Positions 8,494-18,172 of a DNA stretch of 64,000 bases are shown here, in pieces. The translations under genes were made by a program, and so were the position numbers. Where the stretch lies: contig CAJXVM010000001.1 of assembly GCA_913061095.1 (NCBI GenBank), forward strand, positions 124,001 to 188,000, written 5' to 3'. The DNA comes from an uncultured Ignavibacteria bacterium (GTDB taxonomy: Bacteria > Bacteroidota > Ignavibacteria > SZUA-365). Under the pieces are notes generated by a model. That model was not told where the DNA came from, ran no database searches, and was given only the letters and a program-made list of their open reading frames with translations. Position 1 is the first letter of the stretch, and every line of letters starts with the position of its first letter.

Positions 8494-9940
8494 GAGGAGA
8501 CGGGAGATACTGATTGATCCAGTCTCGCGCGTCGAGGGTCATGCACGGATCAGCATTCTCTTCGACGAGCGGGGCGCTGTTTCCGACGCGCGTCTGCACG
8601 TGACCGAGTACCGCGGCTTCGAGCATTTCTGCCGCGGACGCCTGGTCTGGGAGATGCCGCGGTTGACATCGCGGATCTGCGGCGTCTGTCCCGTGAGTCA
8701 TTCCGTCACGTCCGCCCGCGCCGGTGACGACATCCTCGCCGTGGCCGTGCCGCGCACCGCGGAACAGCTGCGGCGCGTCCTCATCCTCGCCCAGTGGGTG
8801 CAGTCTCACGCACTGAGTTTCTTTCACCTTTCGTCACCCGACCTCCTGCTCGGCAGGGAAACGCGTGCCGCGGAGAGGGATTTCTTCGCCGTCATGCGCG
8901 ACAACGCCGAATTCGCGCGGCGTGGCATTCGTCTGCGGAAGTGGGGACAGGATGTCATCGCGCGCATTGCCGGACGGAGGATCCATTCCGATTACGCCAT
9001 ACCCGGCGGAGTTGCCCGTCCACTTCCGGAGCGCGACCGTGATATCATTCTGGATGGTCTCCCCGAGGCGCACAACACCATGCGTCAGGCCCTGGATATC
9101 ATGAAGGCGCTTCTCGAAACCCGGGACGGTGAGAGCGAGATGGCGGGAAATTTCCCATCGCTCTTCATGGGGCTCGTCGGAGCGGATGGCGGTCTTGAAT
9201 ACTATGACGGTCACCTCCGCATCATGGATGCCGCCGGCAACATCCTTGCCGACGGCGTCGATCCGCGCGGGTACCGCGACATCATCGCCGAGGATACCGA
9301 GCCCTGGTCGTATCTCACATTTCCATATTATGCGCCGCTTGGCAGGGATGCGGGCATGTACCGCGTCGGTCCGCTGGCACGACTCAACGTCTGTGCACAC
9401 ACCGGTTCTCCGAAATCAGACCATGAGCTGGCCGAATTTCGCCAGCGCGGCGGAGGGCGCGGTCCGGAGCACCATTCCCTGCTCTACCACCTCGCCAGGC
9501 TCATCGAAGTGCTGTTCGCACTCGAGCGCATCGAGGAGCTTCTCATCGATCCCGAGACACTGCGTACCGACACGCTTCGCTCGCGCGCGTTTTCGAATCG
9601 CACGCAGGGCATCGGCGTGACCGAGGCGCCGCGGGGCACCCTCTTCCATAATTACTCGGCGGGGAGCGACGGTGTGATCACGCACGTGGACCTGTTGATC
9701 GCCACCGCGCAGAACAATCTCGCGATGAACCGCAGTATCCGTCAGATTGCAGCGCATTGTATTCCGCGCGCCGACACTGACGTCGACGAACGCATCCTCA
9801 ATCGGATCGAGGCGGGCATCCGCAGCTACGATCCCTGCTTTTCCTGTTCGACCCACGCGCTCGGCCGCATGCCGATGCAGATCGAATTCCGCACGGAGGA
9901 GGGCCGTGTGCTCGGCCGTTTCTCACGCACCCCGCGGTGA
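8486..9940 (+). CDS. hoxH: bidirectional NiFe hydrogenase large catalytic subunit HoxH
   Basis: 484 residues from the ATG at 8486 inside the end of hoxY. Both Ni-binding motifs are intact: RICGVCPVSHS near the N terminus and DPCFSCSTH near the C terminus, with the family SRVEGHARI at the start. After the final His there is a 27-residue tail that a HoxW-type endopeptidase would remove after Ni insertion. Cytosolic enzyme catalysing H2 = 2H+ + 2e- coupled to NAD(P) through HoxFU (group 3d). No hypABCDEF or hoxW lies in this window, so maturation must be supplied from elsewhere in the genome. Confidence 0.96.
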   Translation: MAERRREILIDPVSRVEGHARISILFDERGAVSDARLHVTEYRGFEHFCRGRLVWEMPRLTSRICGVCPVSHSVTSARAGDDILAVAVPRTAEQLRRVLILAQWVQSHALSFFHLSSPDLLLGRETRAAERDFFAVMRDNAEFARRGIRLRKWGQDVIARIAGRRIHSDYAIPGGVARPLPERDRDIILDGLPEAHNTMRQALDIMKALLETRDGESEMAGNFPSLFMGLVGADGGLEYYDGHLRIMDAAGNILADGVDPRGYRDIIAEDTEPWSYLTFPYYAPLGRDAGMYRVGPLARLNVCAHTGSPKSDHELAEFRQRGGGRGPEHHSLLYHLARLIEVLFALERIEELLIDPETLRTDTLRSRAFSNRTQGIGVTEAPRGTLFHNYSAGSDGVITHVDLLIATAQNNLAMNRSIRQIAAHCIPRADTDVDERILNRIEAGIRSYDPCFSCSTHALGRMPMQIEFRTEEGRVLGRFSRTPR

Positions 9941-9954
9941 CCGCGCCTGTGATC

Positions 9955-9985
9955 TTTCATCTTCAGGGAGAAAGTCGTACTTTTG
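9955..9985 (+). promoter_or_regulatory. candidate promoter of the barrel gene at 10022
   Basis: TACTTTTG at 9978-9985 is an exact match to the Bacteroidota -7 consensus TAnnTTTG. At the usual 20-base distance upstream is TTT rather than TTG. It lies about 37 bases before the ATG at 10022. Confidence 0.4.
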
Positions 9986-10021
9986 CGCATACAAAATCTG
10001 CACACAGAAAGAGGAGCTTGC

Positions 10022-10819
10022 ATGAGGAAGGCGGTAATTCCCCTGGTCATTCTGTTTCTGATCGGCATGAGCGGTGTTCAGGCCCAGCAGACAACGGTCG
10101 TCTCCGAGCAGGAAGACGAATACGACATGCATTTCAAGATCGGTGCACTTGCCGGGCTGACACTGGCGATGAATACGACCGACTACGTCGTTACGCGTGT
10201 CACGCGCACACTTTCTCTCGGTTCACACTTCGGTGTGCGTGCGAGCATCCCGATCGGAAAGCGAACGCGGGTCGTGACGGGCCTCGGCTACCACACCCTC
10301 ACGTTCAAAGATGAGAACAAGCGGATTTCCTTCAGTGATGCCGCTGTCAATCACAGTACCGACCTGCCCAACGAGGGGACGCTGACGACGGAAGGGACTT
10401 TCCAGTACACCGTGGTGACGGCCATGCTGCAATTCAGTTCGGTTTTCATCGGTGTAAATCTCGGACTGCCCACTTCGGCGGACATGACCAACAGTGCTGA
10501 CGGCTTCGTCATTCCCGACGGCGGTGTGGATCCAACCAGCTGGTACACGCCCGCCAGGCCGGAACTCAACCCCGAAAACAGAAAGATCAAGAAAGACATC
10601 ACTCCCGATGACGAAGACATCAATCCGCTCATCGAATTGCGTCTCGGCGGTGAATTCCCCATCATGAAATCACGTGTCGGCGACCTGAACCTCGGCATCA
10701 GTGTCGGCTACACCTTCCAGAATATCATTTCCGATTCGCGCGACAACCTTCCCAACATGGAAACGAATTTCTGGCTGCCGAACATGCTGTTCCATCTGTC
10801 CTACATGTTCAATCTCTGA
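10022..10819 (+). CDS. outer-membrane beta-barrel protein
   Basis: 265 residues from the ATG at 10022 (AGAGGAG upstream). Signal peptide of ~23 residues ending VQAQQ, then a mature chain of alternating strands and loops (VGLGYHTLTF, LNLGISVGYTF) and a last strand LFHLSYMFNL ending in an aromatic/hydrophobic pattern typical of outer-membrane barrels. One long polar loop (about residues 165-205) is rich in Pro, Asp and Lys. Probably a separate transcription unit from hoxH and glgB: a TAnnTTTG box lies upstream and a strong terminator follows at 10845. No specific family recognised. Confidence 0.65.
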   Translation: MRKAVIPLVILFLIGMSGVQAQQTTVVSEQEDEYDMHFKIGALAGLTLAMNTTDYVVTRVTRTLSLGSHFGVRASIPIGKRTRVVTGLGYHTLTFKDENKRISFSDAAVNHSTDLPNEGTLTTEGTFQYTVVTAMLQFSSVFIGVNLGLPTSADMTNSADGFVIPDGGVDPTSWYTPARPELNPENRKIKKDITPDDEDINPLIELRLGGEFPIMKSRVGDLNLGISVGYTFQNIISDSRDNLPNMETNFWLPNMLFHLSYMFNL

Positions 10820-10844
10820 TTGCAGTCCATTTGAAGTCGAATGA

Positions 10845-10873
10845 AAACGGGTCCACATGGCGGACCCGTTTTT
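10845..10873 (+). terminator. rho-independent terminator
   Basis: AACGGGTCC (10846-10854) pairs perfectly with GGACCCGTT (10862-10870), extended by A:T pairs and followed by a T-run. It separates the barrel gene from glgB. Confidence 0.85.
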
Positions 10874-10967
10874 CTTTGCTTCCCGCCGTCCTCCCTTCCC
10901 TGCTGCTTTTGCTCTGACAGTCATTTTCGTATGTTGCCGTATTGGACCACTTTCACGAGACACCGTC

Positions 10968-13184
10968 ATGATGCGCTCGACTGCAGCCGTTGAAGATATT
11001 TACAAAATCATATACACCGAGCATTACGATCCGTACACGGTGCTGGGTATCCACGAGGTTACGTACAGGAACAAATCCTGCGTCGCAATCCGTGCCTTCA
11101 TGCCGCAGGCCACGCATGCCTGGGTGATCCGTGAATTCGATGACGGCCGTACCGAGGATCATCCCATGCTGCGCATTCACGAGGAGGGTTTCTTCGAGTA
11201 CGTATTCGAAGAGGAGTCGTCTCCCTTCCCCTACAAACTGCGCCGCGAGACCTATGACGGCGACGTGCAAACGTTTTTCGATTCCTATGCCTTTCATCCG
11301 CAGCTCAGTGATTACGACCTGTATCTTTTCGGGGAAGGAAACCATTACCGCGTCTGGGAAAAACTCGGCGCACACTACCGGGAGATCAATGGCGTCGGCG
11401 GAATCGAGTTCGCCGTGTGGGCGCCCAATGCGCGCAGCGTCAGCGTCATCGGTTCGTTCAACGGCTGGGATCGCCGCCGTCATGCCATGCGCGTCCTCGG
11501 CTCCTCCGGGGTCTGGGAAATTTTCATCCCCGGCATCAGTTCGGGTGAGTTGTACAAATACGAAATCAAGACCCGTGACGGACATGTGATCGCCAAGGCC
11601 GATCCGTTCGGACGCGCGATGGAGGAGCGGCCCCGCACAGCCTCCGTCGTGCACGTCCCTCCGCCCTTCGAGTGGTCCGACCGCGACTGGCTGCAAGATC
11701 GCCGGCGCATCGAGCCGCTGCAGGGTCCGATCGCAATCTATGAGATGCATCCGGGTTCCTGGCGCAGCGCCAACGGCAACGACGAGCCGATCAACTACCG
11801 CGACCTCGCCGAGGAGCTCGTACCGTATATCCGTGAAAACGGGTACACGCATGTCGAGTTCATGCCGATCATGGAGCATCCTTTCGATGGTTCATGGGGA
11901 TACCAGGTCACCGGGTATTACGCACCGACGAGCCGCTACGGAAGCCCTGAAGATTTCATGTATCTCGTCGACGCACTGCACGCAGCCGGGATCGGGGTAA
12001 TCCTTGACTGGGTTCCGGCTCATTTTCCGAAAGACACGCATGCGCTCGGATGGTTCGACGGCTCACATCTCTTCGAGCACTCGGATCCGCGCAAGGGCGA
12101 GCACATGGACTGGGGCACGTTGATTTTCAATTACGGACGCAACGAGGTCCGGAATTTCCTCATCGCCAATGCTCTCTTCTGGATCGAGCGCTTTCACATC
12201 GACGGACTTCGCATCGATGCCGTCGCCTCCATGCTCTATCTCGACTACTCTCGCAAGGAAGGCGAGTGGGTGCCGAACGAGTACGGCGGCCGTGAGAATC
12301 TCGAGGCGATCGATTTCATTCGTCAGCTGAACTGGGCAATTCACTCCTACTACCCCGGCGTGATGATCATGGCGGAGGAATCGACATCCTTTACCGGTGT
12401 CACGCATCCCGTAGACAACAACGGACTCGGCTTCGACCTGAAGTGGAACATGGGGTGGATGAACGACACGCTGGAATACTTCGAGAAGGATCCCATTTTC
12501 CGCAAACATCATCACAGGAATCTCACCTTCGGACTGCTGTATGCCTTCAGCGAACGCTTCCTGCTGCCGATCTCCCACGACGAGGTCGTGCACGGGAAGA
12601 AGGCGCTCATCAGCAAGATGCCCGGTGACTACTGGCAAAAATTCGCGAACATGCGCCTGTTCTTCGGGTACCAGTACGGCCATCCCGGAAAGAAGCTGCT
12701 CTTCATGGGACAGGAATTCGGGCAGTGGAACGAGTGGAATCACGACGGCGAGCTGGACTGGGAGCTGCTGAATTTCGATGCGCATCGCCAGCTGCTCACC
12801 TGGGTGCGTGATCTGAACGCGCTCTACCGCAATGAGCCTGCGCTCTACGAAGACGATTTTTCCTGGGAGGGCTTTCAATGGATCGATCTCGACGATGCCG
12901 ACCGCAGTCTTCTCTCATTCGAGCGCATCGCGGTGGAGTCGAAGCAGCGGCTGATCTTCCTCTGCAACTTCACACCGATGGTGCACCACCATTACCGGCT
13001 CGGCGTAACAGAGCCCGGCACCTACCGTGAACTGCTCAACAGCGATTCGGAATTCTATGGCGGCAGTGGCGTCGGAAATATGGGCGCCGTGCAGAGCGAA
13101 CCCACTGAGCATCACAACCGTCCGAACTCGCTGGTGCTGACCGTGCCTCCGCTTGCCGTGCTGATACTCAAGAAATCCGAATAA
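10968..13184 (+). CDS. glgB: 1,4-alpha-glucan branching enzyme GlgB (GH13)
   Basis: 738 residues from the ATG at 10968 (an adjacent ATG at 10971 is equivalent). N-terminal CBM48-like domains (about 20-250, with AVWAPNARSVSVIGSFNGWD) are followed by the GH13 barrel: region I DWVPAHFPKD, nucleophile in GLRIDAVASMLY (D417), acid/base in IMAEEST, and HDEVVHGKK. The C-terminal all-beta domain closes the chain. It transfers alpha-1,4 segments to alpha-1,6 branch points in cytoplasmic glycogen. Length and motifs are normal for two-module bacterial GlgB. It converges on a GH13 debranching enzyme, so synthesis and breakdown of branches are encoded side by side; no glgA/glgC is in the window. Confidence 0.97.
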   Translation: MMRSTAAVEDIYKIIYTEHYDPYTVLGIHEVTYRNKSCVAIRAFMPQATHAWVIREFDDGRTEDHPMLRIHEEGFFEYVFEEESSPFPYKLRRETYDGDVQTFFDSYAFHPQLSDYDLYLFGEGNHYRVWEKLGAHYREINGVGGIEFAVWAPNARSVSVIGSFNGWDRRRHAMRVLGSSGVWEIFIPGISSGELYKYEIKTRDGHVIAKADPFGRAMEERPRTASVVHVPPPFEWSDRDWLQDRRRIEPLQGPIAIYEMHPGSWRSANGNDEPINYRDLAEELVPYIRENGYTHVEFMPIMEHPFDGSWGYQVTGYYAPTSRYGSPEDFMYLVDALHAAGIGVILDWVPAHFPKDTHALGWFDGSHLFEHSDPRKGEHMDWGTLIFNYGRNEVRNFLIANALFWIERFHIDGLRIDAVASMLYLDYSRKEGEWVPNEYGGRENLEAIDFIRQLNWAIHSYYPGVMIMAEESTSFTGVTHPVDNNGLGFDLKWNMGWMNDTLEYFEKDPIFRKHHHRNLTFGLLYAFSERFLLPISHDEVVHGKKALISKMPGDYWQKFANMRLFFGYQYGHPGKKLLFMGQEFGQWNEWNHDGELDWELLNFDAHRQLLTWVRDLNALYRNEPALYEDDFSWEGFQWIDLDDADRSLLSFERIAVESKQRLIFLCNFTPMVHHHYRLGVTEPGTYRELLNSDSEFYGGSGVGNMGAVQSEPTEHHNRPNSLVLTVPPLAVLILKKSE

Positions 13185-13265
13185 CGTCCGCGCATCCCCG
13201 CGCGGCATCAAGACCTGCAATTATTTTCATCCGGGATTCTCGCTTGGAGTGCTCCCGGACACCGG

Positions 13266-15494
13266 TCAGGAATCCCCTCGCAGGAGGACCATGCACTGTG
13301 TTGGCGGCACGGTGATCTGTTCGCCGTCAAAGCGGCCGATCGTCCTCGTCCCCGCCCGTTCTCCGTTCACGAGCACCCGCCATTCTCCTCCTGCCGGCAG
13401 GTGATAATCTGCCGCATCCGCCCTGTTCGGATTCACCAGCACCGCCATTTCCTGTTTTCCCTTTGCATCCCTGACAGTGAAGCCGCTGGCGACGGGCGTC
13501 GCCGGTTCGAGAAAGGTGTACTGTGAGATGGCTGCCCTCCGCAGCAGCGGAAACTTCCGTCGAAGAGCAATCAGTCCGCGGTAATACTCGAACAGCTGGC
13601 GATTGACCTCGCGGTGCCCGTAATTGAGCCAGTTCGTTTCGTCGTCTTTCTCATAGCTGTTGTGATCGATGACGCCGGGCATCGAATCGTGGACCCCGCT
13701 GTCGGCAATCACTTTGCTGCGCGCAAATTCCTGTCCCGCATGCAGCATGACTGTCCCCCGCGCCGTAAGGAGCATCACCGCCGCCAGTTTCGCTATGCGC
13801 AGTTGTTCCTCGGTGAGACGCGCGTGCTTATCGAAATCGCTGATTCGCTGCCCCGGCCGAGCGCCGCCCGTGGCGATGCGGATGAAATCCCCCAGTGTAT
13901 AGCCGTCATGAGATTCAAGGTAATTGACGGCATGCTTCGCGCTGCGAAACGGACCGCCTTTGTCGCGCGGACTCCCCAGCATCCATTTTCCAAAATCCTC
14001 TGGCACGCTGTTTCCCCACGTGCCGAAGATGTAGCCCTGTCCGTCACGCGGCTCATGTCCCTTGACACCGTTACGGAAAATGTCGTTCCAGGCGCCGTAA
14101 TGCAGATCAGAGAAGCGGTCAAGCGCATAGTCACCGCCTCCCCACGGTTCTGCGATCAGGATCACGTCCGGATATATGGCTCGCGCGCGCTCCCGGATTT
14201 CCCGGAAGGTGTCCTCGTCGATGATGGGAGCCAGGTCGAAGCGAAATCCGTCAATGTGGAATTCCTCCAGCCAGAACAGGACGCTGTCGACGATCATCCT
14301 GCGTGTCATGGGCATGGAGGAATCGAGATCGTTGCCGCAGCCGCTGCTCTCGAGAAAATGGCCGTCAGGCGTGGTGCGGTAGTAACAGAATTTGTCGATG
14401 TATTTCAGCGGCTGGTAATCGTACTGAGATGTATGGTTGTAAACGACATCCATGATGACCGCCATGCCTTCCCGGTGCAGGGCCTTGACCATGTCGCGGA
14501 ATTCGGTGATATGGTGCGGCGCCGCGGTATTCCAGTGTCCGGGAGTCTGATCGCCCCGCGTCGCATAGCGCGGTTCGGGGGCGAAAAAATACGAGGTCAT
14601 GTATCCCCAGTGATTCCGCTCATAGGGATTCCAGTCGTTGTAAATATCTCCACCCGCGTGATGCAGGTAAGGCGGTTCGATCCATGCGTAATGCTGTGAC
14701 GGAAGCAGTTCGACGGCATTGACCCCGAGCCGCTTCAGATGCGCGATGCCGCCCTTCGCATCCGGATGCACCAGGCCGCGATAGCTGCCGGCGAGTTCCG
14801 TGGGGACGCCGCTGCTTTCATGCGCCGTCATGTCTTTCACATGCATTTCATAGATGACCAGATCGGCGGGATCGACGCTGACATGGCGATCATCCTCCCA
14901 GTCATATGCCGGGATATGATCCGGCAGCAGGCAGCGTCCGTTATGCCGAAATGTATTCTTGGTGACCACGGCCCGAGCATACGGATCACCGATGAGTATG
15001 CGCGAATTGAAATGCTCGCCCGGCTCACGTGATCCCTCAACGCTGTACGCATAGTATCGGGCGTTCACCGAGCGGTCAATGGAGAGCTGCCATATGCCGT
15101 TTTCCTCTCTGGAGAGGAAGAACTGCGTCCCGATATCATCCTCGATATGCTCGAACAGATGCAATCGCACACGCATTGCCCGTGGCGCGAACAGACGAAA
15201 TACGTAATATGCGTCTTCCACCAGGCAGCCGAGCGGGAGGTCCGACTTCAGTGCTCGCAGAAGTGGCTGAATGTCAAGCGGCACCATTCCCGCTCCCCGC
15301 ACGAGAACCGAGTGCCTGCGGGAGAGATCCACCGGTTCCACGGTCACGACGGCCTCAAAGCCGTCGAGCACGACATTGTGCAACGATACTGACGGCGCAA
15401 GAATAATGTCACCGGGCGAGAGCTCACCGGGGGGATCGGAAAAGAGAAGATGGAGGCGATCCGGCGCCTCGAGTCGCGCGTGCTGAAGCTTCAT
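13266..15494 (-). CDS. GH13 glycogen debranching enzyme (pullulanase/isoamylase type)
   Basis: 742 residues from the ATG at 15494 (other in-frame starts upstream lack homology). An N-terminal beta-sandwich region with a CBM48-like segment (FRLFAPRAMRVRLHLFE) leads into a GH13 barrel: DVVYNHTSQ, nucleophile in GFRFDLAPIID, acid/base in LIAEPWGGGDY, and transition-state stabiliser in ESHDGYTLGD. The SHDGYTLxD form is characteristic of alpha-1,6-cleaving debranching enzymes (GlgX, isoamylase, pullulanase). No signal peptide, so it probably acts on intracellular glycogen. It converges with glgB. Which subfamily it belongs to cannot be decided by eye, hence no symbol. Confidence 0.85.
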   Translation of the reverse strand: MKLQHARLEAPDRLHLLFSDPPGELSPGDIILAPSVSLHNVVLDGFEAVVTVEPVDLSRRHSVLVRGAGMVPLDIQPLLRALKSDLPLGCLVEDAYYVFRLFAPRAMRVRLHLFEHIEDDIGTQFFLSREENGIWQLSIDRSVNARYYAYSVEGSREPGEHFNSRILIGDPYARAVVTKNTFRHNGRCLLPDHIPAYDWEDDRHVSVDPADLVIYEMHVKDMTAHESSGVPTELAGSYRGLVHPDAKGGIAHLKRLGVNAVELLPSQHYAWIEPPYLHHAGGDIYNDWNPYERNHWGYMTSYFFAPEPRYATRGDQTPGHWNTAAPHHITEFRDMVKALHREGMAVIMDVVYNHTSQYDYQPLKYIDKFCYYRTTPDGHFLESSGCGNDLDSSMPMTRRMIVDSVLFWLEEFHIDGFRFDLAPIIDEDTFREIRERARAIYPDVILIAEPWGGGDYALDRFSDLHYGAWNDIFRNGVKGHEPRDGQGYIFGTWGNSVPEDFGKWMLGSPRDKGGPFRSAKHAVNYLESHDGYTLGDFIRIATGGARPGQRISDFDKHARLTEEQLRIAKLAAVMLLTARGTVMLHAGQEFARSKVIADSGVHDSMPGVIDHNSYEKDDETNWLNYGHREVNRQLFEYYRGLIALRRKFPLLRRAAISQYTFLEPATPVASGFTVRDAKGKQEMAVLVNPNRADAADYHLPAGGEWRVLVNGERAGTRTIGRFDGEQITVPPTQCMVLLRGDS

Positions 15495-15630
15495 GGGGTC
15501 GGTGGGACTTTCTCTGCTGGATAGTGAAGACGACCGGCCCATGAGCGTGCCGGATCGGAGCCGCAAGATAGGAAGCGGCGGGCACACGAGGCAATTTGCG
15601 TCCCCTGTGCCGCTGCGGTACATTGCTGCA

Positions 15631-16359
15631 ATGAAACTCGCCGATCACACTGCGCATTACCGCATCGATGCCGAGGAATTCGATTATTTCGAGGAACGCA
15701 GCGGTGCAGATCGTGACGCCGCCCGGAGAATCCAGCAGGCGGTGCTTGCGGAAGCGCGTCTGAAATCCTCCGATCTCGTGCTCGATATCGGGAGCGGCGG
15801 CGGATGGCTGTTTGAGGAGTTCGACGGTACGCCCGCTCCCCGAATCGTCGCAGTGGACCTCGGTGTACGGAACCTCCGCAAGCTGCGGGAGCGGCACGGG
15901 AACGGCGTCATGACTGTCGTCGCGGACGCGGAGCATCTGCCCTTTCGCCCGGGCGCATTTTCGGCGGTGATAGCCTCCGAGGTGCTCGAGCATCTCAATG
16001 ATCCCGCGGCGGCTCTGCGGGAAGCGGCGCGGACGCTCGCATCCGGCGGTCGCTGCGTCATTTCCACGCCATACCGGGAAACGCTGCGGTATTATCTCTG
16101 TATCCACTGCAACAGGCCCACACCGGTCAACGCCCATCTGCACTCCTTTGACGAGCATGTGCTGCGCGACCATTTCAACAATGCCGGCCTGCGCGAGATC
16201 CGACATCAGCCATTTCAGAACAAACTGCTGCTCTATCTTCGCCTGTCACATCTTCTTCGTTTTCTTCCCTGGAATCTTTGGCGTGGAATCGATCGTTTAT
16301 GTAATTTTGTATATCCCCGCTGCCACAGCATCATCGTGAGCGGAAAACAGCAACACTGA
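15631..16359 (+). CDS. class I SAM-dependent methyltransferase
   Basis: 242 residues from the ATG at 15631; the open frame upstream overlaps the divergent debranching gene and is unlikely to be coding. Rossmann methyltransferase motifs are present: motif I VLDIGSGGGWLFEEF, an acidic residue ending strand 2 (IVAVDLG), VVADAEHLPF, and FSAVIASEVLEHL-DP. This is the Methyltransf_11 pattern. A helix-rich C-terminal part contains CIHCNRP and ends PRCHSIIV. The acceptor is unknown. A T9SS metalloprotease gene follows after 27 bases. Confidence 0.8.
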   Translation: MKLADHTAHYRIDAEEFDYFEERSGADRDAARRIQQAVLAEARLKSSDLVLDIGSGGGWLFEEFDGTPAPRIVAVDLGVRNLRKLRERHGNGVMTVVADAEHLPFRPGAFSAVIASEVLEHLNDPAAALREAARTLASGGRCVISTPYRETLRYYLCIHCNRPTPVNAHLHSFDEHVLRDHFNNAGLREIRHQPFQNKLLLYLRLSHLLRFLPWNLWRGIDRLCNFVYPRCHSIIVSGKQQH

Positions 16360-16386
16360 ACAGGAACCCCGGCCATACCCTACCCT

Positions 16387-18144
16387 ATGCAGGCAGAATC
16401 CCTCCCCACCGCGCGCGTTTCATTTTTCTTCGCTGTATTCACATTTCTGGCCCTGGCGCCATCGCTTTCGGCACAGCACTTCACCTGCGGCATGCAGCCC
16501 CGGAGCACCGACCATGCGTTCCTTCCACGCGAGGCAGCCGCGGCATCCGTCTTGAATGGCATCGAACCACACGGAGGCGCGCATCTCCCGTTCGAGGGGT
16601 ATGTGCGCGGACTGGTGGTATACGTTCAGACGCTCAACGATCACAAGGAAGACGCGTCCTGGCCGCTCGGGCAGCTTCCGACGTGGAGTGATGATTTCAT
16701 TAACCGCCTGGAAGAGTACTACACCGACATGTCAAGCGGCAGGATGGAACTCGACATTGACGTGCATCCCGGCACCATGGTGACGCGCAACACGGAAGAC
16801 GGCTACGTGTACTGGGCGCTGAATTACGGCTTCGCCATCAAGGAAATCCTTGACTCGCTCGACATGATCATGGATTTCTCGGAGTACGACCGCTGGAACT
16901 CGGAGTCGAACACGTATCAGCTCAGGGAGGAACCCGACGGAAAGGTCGACCTCCTCATCTTTGTGTTCCGGAGCATTTCGAATTCAATGTTCATGCCGTT
17001 CTCGGGGGTGTCCGATCTCGGATTCGCCGGACATCATTTTCTTGACAGCGGCAGCGACCGGTACGTGTACGGCGGATCCGGGCAGCACAATGACGCGGGC
17101 TCGTCGGGACTGAGCATTTCCTTCCTCCCCGGCCGCTCCACGGTGATGAATCCCGAATACGCCTTCGCCAGCACCATTCACGAACTCGGCCACAAGCTTT
17201 TCGGCGAAGGACACACCAACGAGTTGTATGGCGGACTCGGAACCATGGCGAATGCGGGGAACGGATTCGCCATGAGCAGTTTCGAGCGGCATCTTGCCGG
17301 GTACATCCAGTGCCGCGAACTGCGTCCCGGCACCGATACCGTCATCACGCTGACCGATTACGTCACGACCGGTGACGCTGCACTTCTTCCCATTCCGCAG
17401 CTCGACCGGGCGTACTTCGCCTTCGAATTCCGCGGAAAGAAAAGCAAATGGGATACTGCTCCGATCGAAGGTCTCTACGTGCATCGCATCTACGACAGCT
17501 GGAGCAAGAGTCAGAAGCGCGTGCAGGTCATCAGTGCGGAGGGCGCGTTCGAGTGGGCCGTGGATACGGCAACGGGAGGCGTTCAGCCGGTTCGTTCCGC
17601 ACCGCTGACCGGATATAACCGCCTGCAGAGCATTCCCATCGACGGGCGCACCTACTGGGCCGAAGGATGGTGGGGCGTACCCAGCATCGCTTTCCGGGAG
17701 TACCGCACCGAAATAGCGCCGTGGAAGAATCCGTCAAGTACATTCATGTGGGGATCCGATACCATCGTTTCGAATGTATGGATGCGCCTGATCGATTTGA
17801 CGGACAGTACGGCGACAATCAGTATTTCCTACGACAAACCCGCGATTCTCTCTTTGGAAGAACCGCCCCTTGCTGCCGGGACGCTCGGCATGCCGTATCC
17901 TCATCCGCTTTCTTCGTCTGCGGCAGGTGCGTACGTCCCCTTCTCCACCGCGCGCGCCGGTCACGTGCGTCTCACACTTCATGACGCTCTCGGCCGAGCA
18001 ATCGCAACGCTCAGCGAGGGACAGCGCGCGGAAGGATCGCATCGCGTTTTTCTCCCGGTCCGGAACCTGGCCGCAGGTACGTACCAACTGCTGCTCGAAA
18101 CTCCTGACGGCCGCAGCAGCCGGCTGCTGCTCATCACACGATAA
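16387..18144 (+). CDS. T9SS-exported zinc metalloprotease (M6-like)
   Basis: 585 residues. Signal peptide to about residue 29 (LAPSLSAQ). The central domain holds a zincin motif HELGHKLFGEGH (H265, E266, H269, and a third His at 276), plus features reminiscent of InhA/M6 proteases. The last ~85 residues form a type A T9SS sorting domain (GMPYPHPL ... ARAGHVRLTLHDALGR ... LAAGTYQLLLE ... LLLITR). Predicted to cross the inner membrane by Sec and the outer membrane by T9SS. The third zinc ligand is one residue further along than in classical HExxHxxGxxH metzincins, so the exact family is uncertain. Agmatinase follows after 28 bases. Confidence 0.8.
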   Translation: MQAESLPTARVSFFFAVFTFLALAPSLSAQHFTCGMQPRSTDHAFLPREAAAASVLNGIEPHGGAHLPFEGYVRGLVVYVQTLNDHKEDASWPLGQLPTWSDDFINRLEEYYTDMSSGRMELDIDVHPGTMVTRNTEDGYVYWALNYGFAIKEILDSLDMIMDFSEYDRWNSESNTYQLREEPDGKVDLLIFVFRSISNSMFMPFSGVSDLGFAGHHFLDSGSDRYVYGGSGQHNDAGSSGLSISFLPGRSTVMNPEYAFASTIHELGHKLFGEGHTNELYGGLGTMANAGNGFAMSSFERHLAGYIQCRELRPGTDTVITLTDYVTTGDAALLPIPQLDRAYFAFEFRGKKSKWDTAPIEGLYVHRIYDSWSKSQKRVQVISAEGAFEWAVDTATGGVQPVRSAPLTGYNRLQSIPIDGRTYWAEGWWGVPSIAFREYRTEIAPWKNPSSTFMWGSDTIVSNVWMRLIDLTDSTATISISYDKPAILSLEEPPLAAGTLGMPYPHPLSSSAAGAYVPFSTARAGHVRLTLHDALGRAIATLSEGQRAEGSHRVFLPVRNLAAGTYQLLLETPDGRSSRLLLITR

Positions 18145-18172
18145 GGCCCGCTTTCATTCGACGGATCCCTTC

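Noticed and set aside
13230-13259. Hairpin TCCGGG/CCCGGA between glgB and the debranching gene
   Set aside because: Only six pairs with an 18-base loop and no T-run on either strand; not enough to call a terminator.
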